From Acanthochromis polyacanthus (lineage: Eukaryota > Chordata > Actinopteri > Pomacentridae), in the NCBI RefSeq assembly GCF_021347895.1, contig NC_067124.1, positions 2,549,630 through 2,613,629 on the forward strand: a stretch of DNA of 64,000 nt, read 5' to 3'. The stretch's first letter is position 1, and the number at the start of each line of letters is the position of its first letter. Both the position numbers and the translations under genes were made by a program. The notes under the pieces are model-generated. The model saw only the letters and a program-made list of their open reading frames with translations. It searched no databases and was not told the DNA's origin. Below, in pieces: positions 35,401 to 48,400 of the stretch.

Positions 35401-37398
35401 ATAAATTATTTTTTCTTTTTCTAGGAGATGGATGTCTCAAACATTGTAGACAATATCTGTATGTGTGTGCCCCAACTTGTTACCATCACTGCCCAACTGC
35501 TTTGCATTACTCCATTTAATAATCACAGGTCATTTTTACGAGCATATTCAGGACGCACAGCATCGTAACCATCACCGTACCTCCGTTGGCCAGCAGGTTC
35601 TCTTGTACTTTGTCTCGATTGTCCTCCAGCACGTCGGCCATGTACTGAGCCACCTTCTTCACCACACTGTGAACACCCAGGAGACATCAAAACATGCCCG
35701 GCCAACACAAACTGCATACACAAAGCCTCTGTAAACCACACAGGCTCACATGATCACCACAAACAAACCCATCCCACTCCTCCAAATTTAACACAAACAG
35801 ACACACACATCAAAAGGTTTCACACACTCCCGTTAAGGTAATCTCCTGACAAGGCAATTCATAATACGGCAGACATTCAGAGTTCGAGATTTTTAACCAC
35901 ACTGTTCAGCCACACATCAAAGCAGCAGTGAAGCCACAGAGAAACTGAGAGCCAAGTCACATCAGGTGCATAAAAAGTTCACAAGAAAGTATGTCAGTCG
36001 CTAATGTTCAATTTTTGGTATCCGTAATATATTTATCCTGTTCATGTCATCTTATATACAGAGAATACACACAGAAATCAGTGCACTTTTGTAAGGAATT
36101 CGGTATTTTTTGCAGATATGCTGGACAGAAACTTCAAAAAGGAACTGGGTTAAAGACAGGCTGAAGGCAAACAAGTGAAACCGTGTTGCAACGTTGGTCT
36201 TTCTCACCGTCTTGGAACTATCCACAGAGGAAGCAAACCCAGTTCAAGCAGTGATGACTGCGTGTGAGTTTTGGATGTCAATATTTCCAAAACACTATAA
36301 ATTACAAACATACTCATGGCAAATAAGTCATCGGGTATAAATATGACTAAAGAAAGAACTGCTGGTGTGTCAGCTAACTGTAAATTGCTAAGTTTAGACT
36401 GTGAGGCTCACTAACCTCAAGTCCATGTGAAATTCCTCATTGTTAAAAGGTAAAGGAAAGAATTAGGGAATGGTACACCGGCTACATCAGAGGATCAGAA
36501 ACCCTGCTTAGATTTTTGTTTTTTGTTTTTCTTCAGTGCAAAAATATTCATCAAGAAAGCAACGTTAGGTTCAGACAGAATACAGCAGGATGCATACCTT
36601 TCAACAAAGGAATCTAATTTGGCCAGTTCATCCGACAACCCGACCAAGACATCTAATGTCCCAACCTGTTTTTGGACACAAAAACAAAAAAAAATGAAAC
36701 ATTTGAGTCATCAGTCCTGAGATGTGGGCCAGTTTTAAGTTGGGTCAGCAGGGTTGTGTTTAAACAGCGACATGAGGGGTTCAAACAGCCTGCAGTGACA
36801 CCCAGGGGCCCTATGTGCTTAGGATGGCGCCTCTTTGTCCAGAGCCGCTCATGCATTTCTAACAGTTCCAGGAGGACATTATGGCCCCATGTCGCAGCAA
36901 GGTCAGCGGGGTTACATCACCTTCAGCACAGAGAGGAACCCGACTAGATGAGCTGCACCGCTCTGTGGATGAAAACTTCACCTGACCACCGCTTCAACAT
37001 GAATGCAATGGATCTGAGTAGAGACTGCTTCCCACACACACAAACAGCTTATTCTTGACAGTGGATACACAAGGTGAGCGACTTTGATATTAGCCACGTG
37101 TTACATCTAAAACTACCGTTGAAATGGATAAAAAGCTAATTCTGAACTGTTCAAGAGAGAAAACTGTGGCCTTTTTCATAGACTGCTATAGAAATACGGC
37201 AGCATAATGGCTCTGTCCTGCAACGAGGAGGAAAACGTATACCACTGTGACAGGAGCCATGCTAACCTTGAGGTCTGGGATGTTGAACTTGTGGTTGGTG
37301 GACAGGTTGTTGGTACGTGTGGTGGCCGCCATCATTTTGTCCCATGTTTGCTGGCAGGTCTTTTCTCCAGGAGCAGAGATCAACCAAAACTCTGTCAT
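29454..37398 (-). CDS. atp6v1c1: V-type proton ATPase subunit C1
   Basis: Subunit C is part of the peripheral stalk of the V1 sector. It links the V1 ring to membrane-bound Vo and takes part in reversible assembly of the proton pump that acidifies endosomes, lysosomes and vacuoles. Twelve coding exons on the minus strand: 37398-37267, 36665-36598, 35666-35581, 34295-34201, 33935-33844, 33628-33530, 33432-33364, 33139-33047, 32737-32644, 31478-31381, 31226-31100 and 29552-29454. All junctions are GT-AG with matching phase, and the total is 383 codons (human 382). It starts [19 protein letters not shown], carries the conserved [18 protein letters not shown] and [17 protein letters not shown] blocks, and ends [16 protein letters not shown] 37398 is the family start. 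The symbol follows from the azin1 synteny. Teleosts may have a second copy, so an a/b suffix cannot be set. Confidence 0.97.
29905..30225 (+). mobile_element. L2-type LINE/SINE 3' end
   Basis: The order of fragments (gaggtttcccc, cttgctcatatagaatcc, ggattgttgggttctctg, tgaagtgctatgagatgaca, ggtgctatataaataaaact) follows the widespread fish repeat ending in GCTATATAAATAAAATTGAA. It lies in the last intron of atp6v1c1. Confidence 0.65.
30303..30540 (+). mobile_element. tRNA-derived SINE in an atp6v1c1 intron
   Basis: The head has an A-box-like TGGCTCAGTGGGTAGAGCGG and a B-box-like GGTTTGATCC. The body ends with AAAGCGCTATATAAATACAA. It is antisense to the host gene. Its head differs from that of the SINE at 3871, so it is a different family with a similar tail. 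Confidence 0.8.
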
Positions 37399-37939
37399 GT
37401 TTACAGCACTGGGGCAGCTCGAGAAAACTGAAAGGAAAATGGATTTAGACTAGTGTGTCCAGTGTTATTATTATTAGACTTAACATTTAATAAAACATAA
37501 AGAAACGCTTTCTTTATCAACAGTAATTAACTTCAATATAGCCTCTATACATGGTAACTACTGTGTTTACATATAATCTGTCCGTAGCTGCATTTTAGCA
37601 TTCGCTACTATTGGGAGTAATAAAGCGTGCTAGGCGTGTTTACTACTAAGCAGGTTAAAGAAATTACGCTAAACAAGCACTAGGAGCTAATTTAATGTTA
37701 GTCCACTACTGACAGACGTATCTGTTTCACCAATACTTTGCTTCGTACCCGCTAGCTAACGATACAAAAGCAGAAACGAGAATTACGCCGTAAATGACAC
37801 AAACCGTAGCTAGCAAAGAATCTCCTAAGGTCAAGCAGCATCTAGCAGGGATTAGCTACCGTTAGCCACTTAGCTAGCTTTGCCAACAACAACAACAACA
37901 ACACAGGGGGTTGTTGAATTTATTAAGCAGTTTACTCAC

Positions 37940-38165
37940 CCGTATTTTATAAATGTGGCTGTTATTAGTGACAATATATCTGTTTGTTGTGTTTCTATGG
38001 CTGGATAATGCTCATTGTTGCCATTCAAGTGCAGTTCGTGAGGTCTCCTGACAGCAGCATCAGAGTCAGCTGATCTGCTGGAGGAAGAGGAAGGCTGCTC
38101 ACACTCTCTGTTGGAAACACAGCAGCGACCACAGCTGGCAGACAGCTGGGTACTGCAGGTCACAT
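37940..38165 (-). other. atp6v1c1: atp6v1c1 non-coding first exon and promoter region
   Basis: A donor AATACGG|GTGAGTAA lies at 37940 on the minus strand, 540 bp upstream of the coding exon, whose acceptor is GCCCCAG at about 37409-37411. A non-coding first exon fits the human gene structure. The transcription start is not marked by a clear TATA box. Confidence 0.5.
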
Positions 38166-38169
38166 TTTA

Positions 38170-39405
38170 CAATAATAACACTCTGCACCTATCAATCCTG
38201 AGGTTTAAAGATACTTTAGTGGGGCCACTGAAGACAGAAGCCTACAGATGAAGAAGCAATGCTTCCGCACTCTGGAGAAATTATATAAAGACTGTGTTAT
38301 TGTTATGTAACAATGAATAACTCACAGATTGCCATGAATTAGGGCTTTATTTTGCAGAATAGAGCTGACATTTACATTCCATAGAAAACTAAACAAAATA
38401 TTACTTTAAAAAAAATTATTTAAACATGGAATTTCAGCAAATTTCCTGAATGACAAGACTTCCACCCCGGATTTAAGGCTCATTCCAAATGCATTCTTAC
38501 CTTATTAGAGAAGCAGACGTTGACAGATGTTGGGTGCCAAGTCAGCAGCATTTGAGGCTTTAGAGTTACTAAATTTAGAAAAGCCGGGTCAGGTTTCCTG
38601 ACTTTGGGTGTCTCCTGTACAGAAACTGAGGAAAACGCCCCCAAAGGGACATGTTTATAGTTCAGTGGGTCTGGGGTTCATTGTTTGGGACACAATGCTT
38701 GGTCTGCCTGGAGCCAACCCTGGACATCAAACGGTAGGGTTGAGTTTGCCCATGGCTGGCTGGAGGCCAGTCTGGCTGGATGTTATCAGGACACACACAC
38801 GCCACAATCAGGCTTTCTGCAGAAGGCAGGCTACTGCTGAGACCTCCACAGGTTCAGTAAGAGAGAGAGTGTGTTGTTTTAGCAATAAATAGCATTAAAT
38901 AACTATTTACAGGCTTGAAGCCATCCCCTCTCATGCACATCACTCAACATAGTGTTTTTGCATTTACAGCCATCAGAGCTTCTCACACACATGTCGTGTG
39001 ATTGGTCTGAACGTATGAGAGGTGCATGAGACCTGAAAGTGTTTGGACATTTGAATAGAAAAGAAACATTAAAATAGGTAGCATATCTTATAACTACTGG
39101 AGCAAACATACTTCTGTTGTCTCTTCTCTTTCTCCATTTCTTTGGAAAATTGTTTTTTAACAGTAATAATAAGGTATTAACAAAAATACCTTTGTTAGGC
39201 ACAACAAAAGAATGTTGTTGGATAACTCAGGAGTTCCAGGAATGAAGGTCTTTCCAAATGCTTTGTGTACACTGTCTCACTCCACATCGCCTGTTTAATC
39301 TTTAAACTAGCTTGGACTACACTGACCTGTGGTTTCCAGGTATACTGACCAATATCTGTGTAAATGTGACTGAATGTGCTGCATTACTTATGCAATGCAT
39401 GCACA
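38170..39405. other. Intergenic stretch, nothing recognised
   Basis: Only short chance frames are present. Confidence 0.5.
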
Positions 39406-39406
39406 T

Positions 39407-39790
<384 letters not shown>

Positions 39791-39830
<40 letters not shown>
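39791..39830. repeat. (CA)n microsatellite, about 20 units
   Basis: Uninterrupted CA run between the two related fold-back repeats. Confidence 0.97.
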
Positions 39831-39834
<4 letters not shown>

Positions 39835-40090
39835 TTGTTTTTCTATACCGGTGGGGACTTACCATTGACTCCCATTCATATCTAACTCCTAACCCTTACC
39901 CTAACCCTAACCTTAACCATCACCAAATCAATGCCTAACCCTAAACAAACGTTTTTGCACTTTTACATTTTTTATTAACAACAATATGGCCAAGAAAACG
40001 GTGTTGCCACCCGTGGGGACCTCATTTAAGACAAGTCCCCACCTTTATAGCAAATAGTCAGGTCAAAGTCCCCACCGGTATAGCAGAAAC

Positions 40091-40093
<3 letters not shown>
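39831..40093. repeat. CA-flanked fold-back repeat, copy 2
   Basis: The ends ctataccggtggggac (39843) and gtccccaccggtatag (40068-40083) are inverted repeats. The interior carries CCTAACCCTAACCTTAACC. A CA array follows directly. Confidence 0.8.
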
Positions 40094-40137
<44 letters not shown>

Positions 40138-40140
40138 AAC
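40094..40140. repeat. (CA)n microsatellite with two AA breaks
   Basis: CA repeats interrupted by caaacac at two places. Confidence 0.95.
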
Positions 40141-43020
40141 AGACACAAAACCCAGTGGATTTAAAATATCCTATAATTCATTTGAAAAAAAATCACAAGA
40201 ACTTTTACAGCATTAGTTTAATCTCATGCACTGACACAGAGTTATGTCATGAGCCACATATAGTTAATTACTGGGCAATCTGTCTTGGCAAAAAGGAAAT
40301 GAGGGTGAAATGTGCATCATTTTTTAGACTAAGTTATTGTTTGTCCATCATGGTATATCTCTCTGTGTCTCTCCACCTCTTTGATACTATTGTTACACAT
40401 GACATGTCCTGGGAAAGCCCACAGATAAAGATTGTTCCTTTTTGGTGGCATATCGTCCAGGAAAAGCTGAGCATTCTTCCAGAAAATTTTTAGCTGCATT
40501 AAAATTTCACATCTATCTATCAGCCACTGTTAGATGAGAAATACACCAACATTCTTGTGTTAGGATTTCTAAGGAGATTGGTGCATATTTGTGATATTCC
40601 TGCTGCCAGTTGCTTTATATTTCCCCTGCTTAAGATTCAGATCAGTGTGAGGAGAAGTTTGTTTGGAGTTCCTCTTTACTTAGCAACATTCTTTGGCAAA
40701 AAAGAGGTGAAAGCACTTCTGAGTGACTTAACAACACAAGAGCCTGTTGCATAAGACCAGTTTTTTATCTAGTCAGTTACTCATGTCCACTTAACAGATA
40801 AATTACTTATTATATAAATATGGATAGATGGATGGTCTGCATTGTAGACCCAAAGTCTCTTTATGAAAAATAATGTTTTTTATTTATTAATTGCGCCTAT
40901 GCACAAGCAGTATCATATAATTGAAGAAAATGTAGAAGGAAATCAGTTTTGTTTGAAGTGTTTTGCTATTTTATCTTTTCATAATTTGAATATGTTGTTT
41001 ATTGCTTTTTGCAATAAACAACATAAAAAATTGCAGATTTTTGAGCAGTGAGAACTGATTTAGGCTCTTTCTAAGTTGGTGCGCTGATGTAATCTGTTTG
41101 CAAATAAGAATTCCTGCTGCACAATGCAGCCACTGGAGTATTTGCCCTCACAGTGGGTGGTGCACATGTCCCTCTGTCGCATACCCAGCGGTTGCGATGG
41201 CTATTATGATCCAAACAATGGAAATCAAACATTGTGCTTTACTGGAAGCCACTTTAGATGCTATGTGTGATTAGCCTTATATATACATAGTCTCGTTTAG
41301 CGTTGGAGAAAACAGACACAAAACACGGAACAGCTTTTGTGTTGCAGTCCACGGAAAAGACATTGCCTCTGCAGCCTTTACAATGGACTCCAAGCAAGTT
41401 TTATTAGTGAAACAAACACTGCTATTGTGTATTTCCCCCCAAGGAGTGCTCAAAGCTCATCTAACACTCTGAAGAATTTTGTAGTTTTGTGAAAAAACAA
41501 CACATGATGAACTTCTATATAATCCAAAATATGATGTAGGTCAATAGGGGTGGCAAAACTTTCAGGGAAATTGTTTTGTTTTTGGTAAACTCGTGATTTC
41601 CATGAAGGAATAGGGCTTCTAGATGCACTGGGGGGCAGTTTGCTGGATGCTAGGAAGCTTAGTAATGTCTACTCAGAGTACAGCTTGCAAATGTTTTCCA
41701 AGGAACATTTTTGTGCTCATTAGTACTTTATGTCCTGTCACTCTGCAAGAAGATCGAGTAGCCAAATGATGCAAAAACACTGCTGAAAACAGAAGCTGAT
41801 ATTAGTGGATCATTTTAATAAATGCAAACAGCAACAGCAAACTAGACACACATTTTCATGAACATATTTTAGATATTTCTGAACATAACTACGACTAATT
41901 TATATTGTTTTAAATAGCAAAAAGACCCTGCACACTATGCAAAAGGACACATTGAAAATTTGATAGATATTTGGTGTTTTCTACTTGAGCACTGCTATGG
42001 AGTGAAAACAGCCCCAGAGAAAACACTTGCCTTCTGTCTGGCTACAGTAGCTGAGCTTTCCCTGGCACCCTCCGCCTCCAGTGTTGAGGAGGGAGACATG
42101 CAAATTTATCTTCTTGGGGGGAAAAAAAGAAAACACAGCCTCAGACCCTGCATTTTCAGAGGCAGGCACAACTTCTCAAAGTCAAAACAACAAAGGCAAA
42201 GGGACAGGGAAGTTCAGTTTGAGGTTGAGTTTGAAGACAAAATGCATGCATACGTCTGCTGATTTACATGGGACTGATGCTTTACAATTGCTGACTGTGG
42301 CCACAGAGAAAAAGGACAATTGTGCCAACTTTGGACAACATTTTATGCTCATTACTGAGCCATGGGAAATACAATGAAGACATAACACAGGTAATTCTTG
42401 GGAAATCTGACTTTGACCAATTTACCACACAGTACAGATTATTATAGATATTAAAGATATGTATCATACATCTAACTTCAAATAAACAAAGCTGTAGTGC
42501 TTTTCAATTAAATGTTTCTTCAATAATTATAGAAATTGTATAGAAAATACATTTTTACTGTTGTACAGATTATTGTGAATTTTGTAGACATTTATATGAA
42601 CTATAAAGCTTTTGGTAAACAAAATTGCAATGTTATTTATTAAAGATTTCCGCAATAATTCTAGAATTTGTATAGAAAAAAAATCATCTTCACTAATCTC
42701 AGAGTCATAGGTGATGGTTTTGCCAATAAATGCTCCACATTTTCCCCAATTGTCCTCCACTATGTAGTGAAACTGGTTTTGACAGCTCCTCTAGTCCATC
42801 AAAATTAGTCAATGTCCACATACTTAATTAGAATGAGACCGGAAATACTTTGAATAATTTTTAATTCTTACATGAATTTAAAGCTGAATGAACATTATCT
42901 GGGAAAAACATATCTTGTCACATCGCTACTACTGTTAATGTTTTGTTTTTTTCCGGCTGGAGATTTGTATAATTCATTATCTTTTTTAATTGTGGATTTT
43001 ATGTTGATAATTAACCGGAT
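40141..43020. other. Intergenic region upstream of azin1
   Basis: AT-rich, without a supported exon or classed repeat. Open frames of 60-110 codons here lack splice context and similarity I recognise. Confidence 0.5.
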
Positions 43021-43275
43021 TTCTCCCTGTCAAATGTTGTGTACTTGACGCTCCGGTCTCCGCTCACTCGACCTCCGCTGATGTCGTCCGTTTGGTCGTA
43101 GTAGCTAATGATCTGTCCTAGCCTAAATTGTCAAAACCTCCAACGACAATAACTCGAACTAACCTACCACGTCCATGGCAGTCATCCTTTTCTCTTTTAG
43201 TAACCCCACCACTCTTTAAAAATTCCGCCTAAAAAGAAAAAGCGTTCTGTCCCCTCTTTTGGGTTTTCAGCAGAC
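43021..43275 (+). promoter_or_regulatory. azin1: azin1 promoter region and first leader exon
   Basis: The first leader exon ends at a strong donor (TCAGCAGAC|GTAAGT, 43275). No TATA box is evident. The sequence before it contains several CpGs (ctccggtctccgctcactcg). The exon start is unknown but must lie before 43204, because the upstream reading frame is open from there. Confidence 0.55.
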
Positions 43276-44102
43276 GTAAGTAGCTAACCGCGCTGTTAGC
43301 TTCCTGTTAGCATGTTGTTAGCTCAATTATCTTGTCCACGTAGCGATGTTTTTGCTTACACCACATAAATGCCATCTATGACATATTTAGCGTAGCGCAA
43401 CTGTTTGTAGCATTAAGGCTGAATAAATACGCAGTTGTTCTATAAAACAGTATTCACACCGTATGTTGCTATGTAGCTAATGCTAAGATGTTATGCTAAC
43501 CATACCAATGAATACAAAGCGACCTGTTAAATGGCAAGCTAGTTAATTTCCACATGTTACACAGTTGATGCCAAGGTGTATTGAATGTGATTTTGATGTT
43601 GTACCTGCCAAGTTAGTTTATGGTTGATCATGCCAAAAATACTGCTTCTACTACACACAGTAATGTATGTTAATTCATTAAAAACTGCTAACCTAGTTGT
43701 TTATTTATTATGCAGCGTATATACATATGTTTACACAGAATAACTTCTCCAACAATACAAAAGCTTTTACAGACGTTATATTTACACACACGCACCATAC
43801 ATTTTTGCTTTTTGCATGCCCTAATTCCGTTCCCTTGACTAAAGATTTTACCTGCTAAGATGCGTAGTAATGTTTTTTTTTGTACCACTTTAGTTTTCCA
43901 CTGTCTACATGTAAATAAAGTTGCACTGAAGCATGTGTCAGCAGGGAAAACACTTGCCCTCCTCATCAGTCGTTTCTTCGTCAGTAATTAATTATTTTCT
44001 ACCCCTTTGCAGGTGTACAACAACTACCCAGAAGATCTAGGGGCAGCTCTATACCGAGAGCCATTTGACTTCAACGCTGAGCCACCTTGGGATCCTAGCT
44101 GA
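43222..44102 (+). promoter_or_regulatory. azin1: azin1 non-AUG upstream ORF (uCC), split by an intron
   Basis: Joining leader exon 1 (to 43275) to exon 2 (44013-44134, acceptor TTTGCAG) gives an open frame with no ATG, ending at TGA 44100-44102. ATT at 43222 is in frame and would give 47 codons; the frame is open from 43204. The tail reads YREPFDFNAEPPWDPS-stop. Vertebrate antizyme-inhibitor mRNAs are known to carry a conserved upstream coding region that starts at a non-AUG codon and has a PPW motif near its end. Ribosomes pausing there in high polyamine form a queue that raises initiation at the weak start and blocks the main ORF. Length, position, lack of ATG and the PPW all match. The ATT start is my choice from position. 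Confidence 0.88.
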
Positions 44103-45364
44103 TAGTGGACGAGTTCATCCCAGGACTCATCCATGTGAGTAAATTAGCTGGGGACTGAAGAATGCATGCTCACTCTTTGATTGTATGGCGTGTGTGTGTG
44201 TTTTTTTTAATGTATATACTAAGTGTGTTTGTGTGCACGGTAAGAATAATCTTTTTTAAATCCACCGCATCAAATTGTCTCACTAAGACTCCTGATATAA
44301 AAAATAAATAAGTAAATGAATACGGAGCATGTCTCAGATAAATCACATACTTTCTTGTTATTTTAGATCCGCTGTTTCAGATCTATTTTCAGCCCTTGTA
44401 TTCAACAGAACCGCTGTGTTCAGGTCTGCTTTTAGCCGCAGTAGTTTTCTCCTGCTTAGATATTTTCCGTAAAAGACAGAATTATTTGATTGTTGATATG
44501 AATACAGAGAAAATGCAAAATGTACATTTTCTGAGTTTATTTCTGCAGTATATTGTACTGTGTGTATAATTCATAAACTGTATGTTTGATTATTGCCATC
44601 ACTTTTTTCATGAAGGAATGAGTGGCAGTTAAGCATTTTCTAAGTTATATAAAGAACTTGGTTGATCTTTACTGAGATGATGGAGTTGAGCCATCTCCTA
44701 GTGTATTTTTAACCTGGTGTTCAGCAGTGGGCTTATTACAATTGCAAGAAACAGTATCCTTCAAAATGAAACCAAACAGAGGAGAAACTACAAATTAACC
44801 CTTTTTTCCTGCGAGCTCACTCATTTTGTTTTGCCTTGTCAAAGTAGCATACAGCACAGCAGTTTCTTTAAGCATAGTGTAACCTTCTAAACCCACAATC
44901 ATTTCACATCTGTTCCAGTCCAGACTCCAGTGTCTCGCTGACGTATTGTGCAAAATTATTGAAAGTAAAGTTGTGACACAGACGCCGCCAGTATTGTACA
45001 TTGGTTAATTCCATCAAAAAGAACCTTTACGGGTCACCAGCTCAGGGATTTGTGGTGATTGTTGGGAGTAATTGATGGTAAAGTAAATGAACCCTGTGCC
45101 CCAGACTCTGTGTTTTCACAGCGGATTTTTAGAAGAATAGACCTCTTCCACAAAGCTACCCTGTAACGTGGAACCTGTTCTCTGCTCTGATTGGACGCTC
45201 ACGGAAAATGAGATGTTTGATTCTGAATTTCATCAGAGGGGTTTCGACTCCATCTGTGGAAAAGCTGGACAACATCACTGAATATGCATTGTACAATTAT
45301 GATGGAACTGTTTTGCTGCTTCAACTTTGTGTGTTATGTTGACTTCTTTCTTTTTCTTGTACAG

Positions 45365-45473
45365 TTTGTTGCATAAGTCTAGGACCCCAGGGGCTCGAGA
45401 GGGAGCGAGCAAGACCACTTTGGACTAGCCACATTCTTTATGCCTGTCGGATTAGAAGAAAACGGTTGAGAGG
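45365..45473 (+). promoter_or_regulatory. azin1: azin1 leader exon 3 with a short AUG upstream ORF
   Basis: The exon starts after TTGTACAG (45364). ATG 45440 opens nine codons (MPVGLEENG) and stops at 45467-45469, four bases before the main ATG at 45474. The context of the upstream ATG (tttATGc) is weak. Such a close short frame could allow termination-reinitiation or lower main-ORF translation. Confidence 0.6.
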
Positions 45474-48400
45474 ATGAAAGGAATTGCTGATGAACCACAG
45501 TATTCTGTTGGCCTTCTGGAGGGAGGCACAGCCCTCTGTGACGTGATCGACAATCACATTTATGAACAAACACTGGTATGAGCTTTCACTCTAATCATGT
45601 AAACTTACTTATAAACCTGTTTCTGACTGAGAATTTTCTTAAAACCGTTGTAACGCATTATTTATTAGTCTTGGTAAGATAACATACAGGCACACTTGTG
45701 AAAGTTTGCAGTGTGAACTAATGTCCAAACAATGTTGGTGTTGGCTTTAGACATGGTCTAAGTGTGTTGTCTGTGTTCCTTCTTCCTCAGTCTGAGAAGA
45801 ATGCATTCTTTGTGGCAGACCTGGGAGTCATAATGAGGCAGCATGTTCGCTGGCGAACTCACATGGCACAAATTCGACCGTACTATGCTGTTAGATGCAA
45901 CAGCAGTCCAGCTGTGATTGAAGTTCTTGGTGCGCTTGGCACTGGATTCGTATGCACAAATAAGGTACTCTTTCATTTTAGAGCACTGTTGTCAGTGAGG
46001 GTTTCTCCATAGAAAATAAAAGTTTTCACCAGAGGAAACACGAGCTCACTGATTTAGTTTAACATTGACAAGTCTTGGTCCAGAAGCTTTAGAGTAGTAA
46101 AGGCACTGCCATGTGATAAATACTGTTTAAAATGTAATATTTCTGTGTAACACACGCTGAATAGGCAAATACAATATCTGTTGACTTGTTCATATGTAGT
46201 ATAATCAATAAAATGCACTTCTGCCCTTGTCTTTGTATTTCAGTCTGAACTTGAGCTGCTGCAGAACCATGGTATTCCCTCTGAAGACATCATCTACAGC
46301 GGTGTTTGCAAACAAGTCTCCCAGATTAAATACGCGGCTAAGAATGGCATTGACCTACTGGTGTGTGATAATGAAGCAGAGCTACGCAAGATTTCTCGCT
46401 GCCACCCCAATGCCAAGTAGGTCCCTAATAAGTACTTGGTCTTAGTACCAGTGATCACGTGACTTGAAAGCTGCTATTTCAAAAATGTCGAGTAATTGGC
46501 CTCGTTATCAGTCATTACTCACGATTCAGTCATTACACTTTTTCACATCAGGGACAAAAATGCTCCTATCAAATCAAGCTGTAAAAACGTTCAGCCTTAG
46601 CTGCAAATAGGTTGTGATTTTGTGCAATAGCTTTATAATCAATGTCATTTAAATTATTTTCATTCCCAGCAAAACAGTAACAGGTTGTTTGTTTGTTCAG
46701 GCTGCTGCTGCAGGTGTCCACAGAAGCATCTAACCCGGATGATGAGATGAGCATGACGTTTGGCTGCTCCCTCAAGGACTGCAGGCATCTGCTGGAGAGT
46801 GCAAAGGAGCTGGGTGTGCAGGTGGTGGGGGTCAGGTAAGAGCTGCAGAAAAACACTGGTTAGAAAGCAATGTGAAGAAATCCATGTATATATTGTATAC
46901 TTGAACTAATTCAAGACCAGCAGTTCGTCTCTTGAATGAGCTGTTGTCAGTTCACTTATTCTTCTTTAGGTGTCAGTTTCACTGTTCACTCTGGTTTCCC
47001 TACAGGTCACACATTTCCAGCTCCTGTGACGATGACCAGGTCTACGTTCATGCCATTTCTGATGCCCGTTGTGTCTTTGACATGGGAGTAAGTAATGTTA
47101 GACATTGTTTGCTTATAGCTGTCTAGTTGCACTCAGTTCAATGATTACCATTTGTTTTGGACAGTGCTTTCATAATACAGTTACATATTTTTCGATATTG
47201 GGTCTGCTGCAGGAGGAAATTGGCTTCAACATGAAAATCTTGGACATTGGAGGAGGATTCAGTGGCTCAGAGACCCAGCTGGAACTGGTTAGTATCTTTC
47301 TATCTACTCTTCACATGATTCTGAGGCCATGCAGTATTATATAACCTGTAAAAGTACTGGTAGACAAAACACTGTATGCTGTATTGAGAGTGTACATATT
47401 ATGTCATACATATAAATATTTGATCTACACACTGTAGCTACTATATATTTATTTAAGCCACTTTTCAGAGGAATAAAATTATTAAGCAGTGTTTAAATGT
47501 GAATTTTAAAGGACACCGTCATCTGTTTTGCAGATTAATAGTGCCGTCATGTCTATGGTAGACCTATACTTCCCTCCTTCCACTGGAGTTTCCATCATTG
47601 CTGAACCTGGCAGCTTCTTCGTCTCTTCAGCTTTCACCCTGGCAGTCAACATAATCTCCAAGGAGGTGGTGGCACGTGACCGCCAGGGCCAGGAACACGG
47701 TTAGTGGTGTGATATTCGTTACGGGGAAATGTTCATAAAGATACAAAGGCATATTTATATACAAAAAACTGAAGAATATGACTGTGTCTGACAATTTGAC
47801 TAACTGAGTAACTGTCAGCAGTTTTATATGGCATACTTTAGGGCCACAAGAAGGATGCTCATTTCAGGAATTTGCAAACCAATTGTGACTTTAAGACAAA
47901 GTCAGTCGAACAGATATTGTGAAGAAAAATACCCAAATGTGTGAATCACAAACTGTTAAATGAAAGAAAATAAAAGCTGCCTGCTGCTTCTATAAACAGA
48001 TGACCTATCTCCCAATGAGGAGCCAGAGTTCCAGTACTACATGAATGAGGGAGTGTACGGGTCTTTTGCCAGCAAACTCTCTGAAACACTGATCACTGCT
48101 CCATCTGTTCACAAGGTGAGTTTCTTTGGGTCAAACTGCAAACACAACAAAACCTTTCTTTTTCTGTGCTTCTCAATATATATTCACAGACATTTTCTTT
48201 GATTAAATTTGCATTTGTTAGTCTTAGCAACCACCTAATCAGTACAAGGATAAATTTAGACACTGAAAGCTGATTCATCTTGAATGCTTTGTCTGTAGAA
48301 CACATCCCTGGATGCTCCAGTGTTCAGCAGTAGCCTGTGGGGTCCTTCTGGAGATGACCTGGACCAGGTAGTGGAGCACTGTCTGCTACCTGAACTCAAC

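Noticed and set aside
47000..47087. An azin1 exon extended upstream through 46932 (open frame there)
   Set aside because: The acceptor CCCTACAG at 47005 gives phase-correct joining and a gap-free match to the AZIN1 family (VRSHISSSC). The extension would insert about 20 foreign residues.
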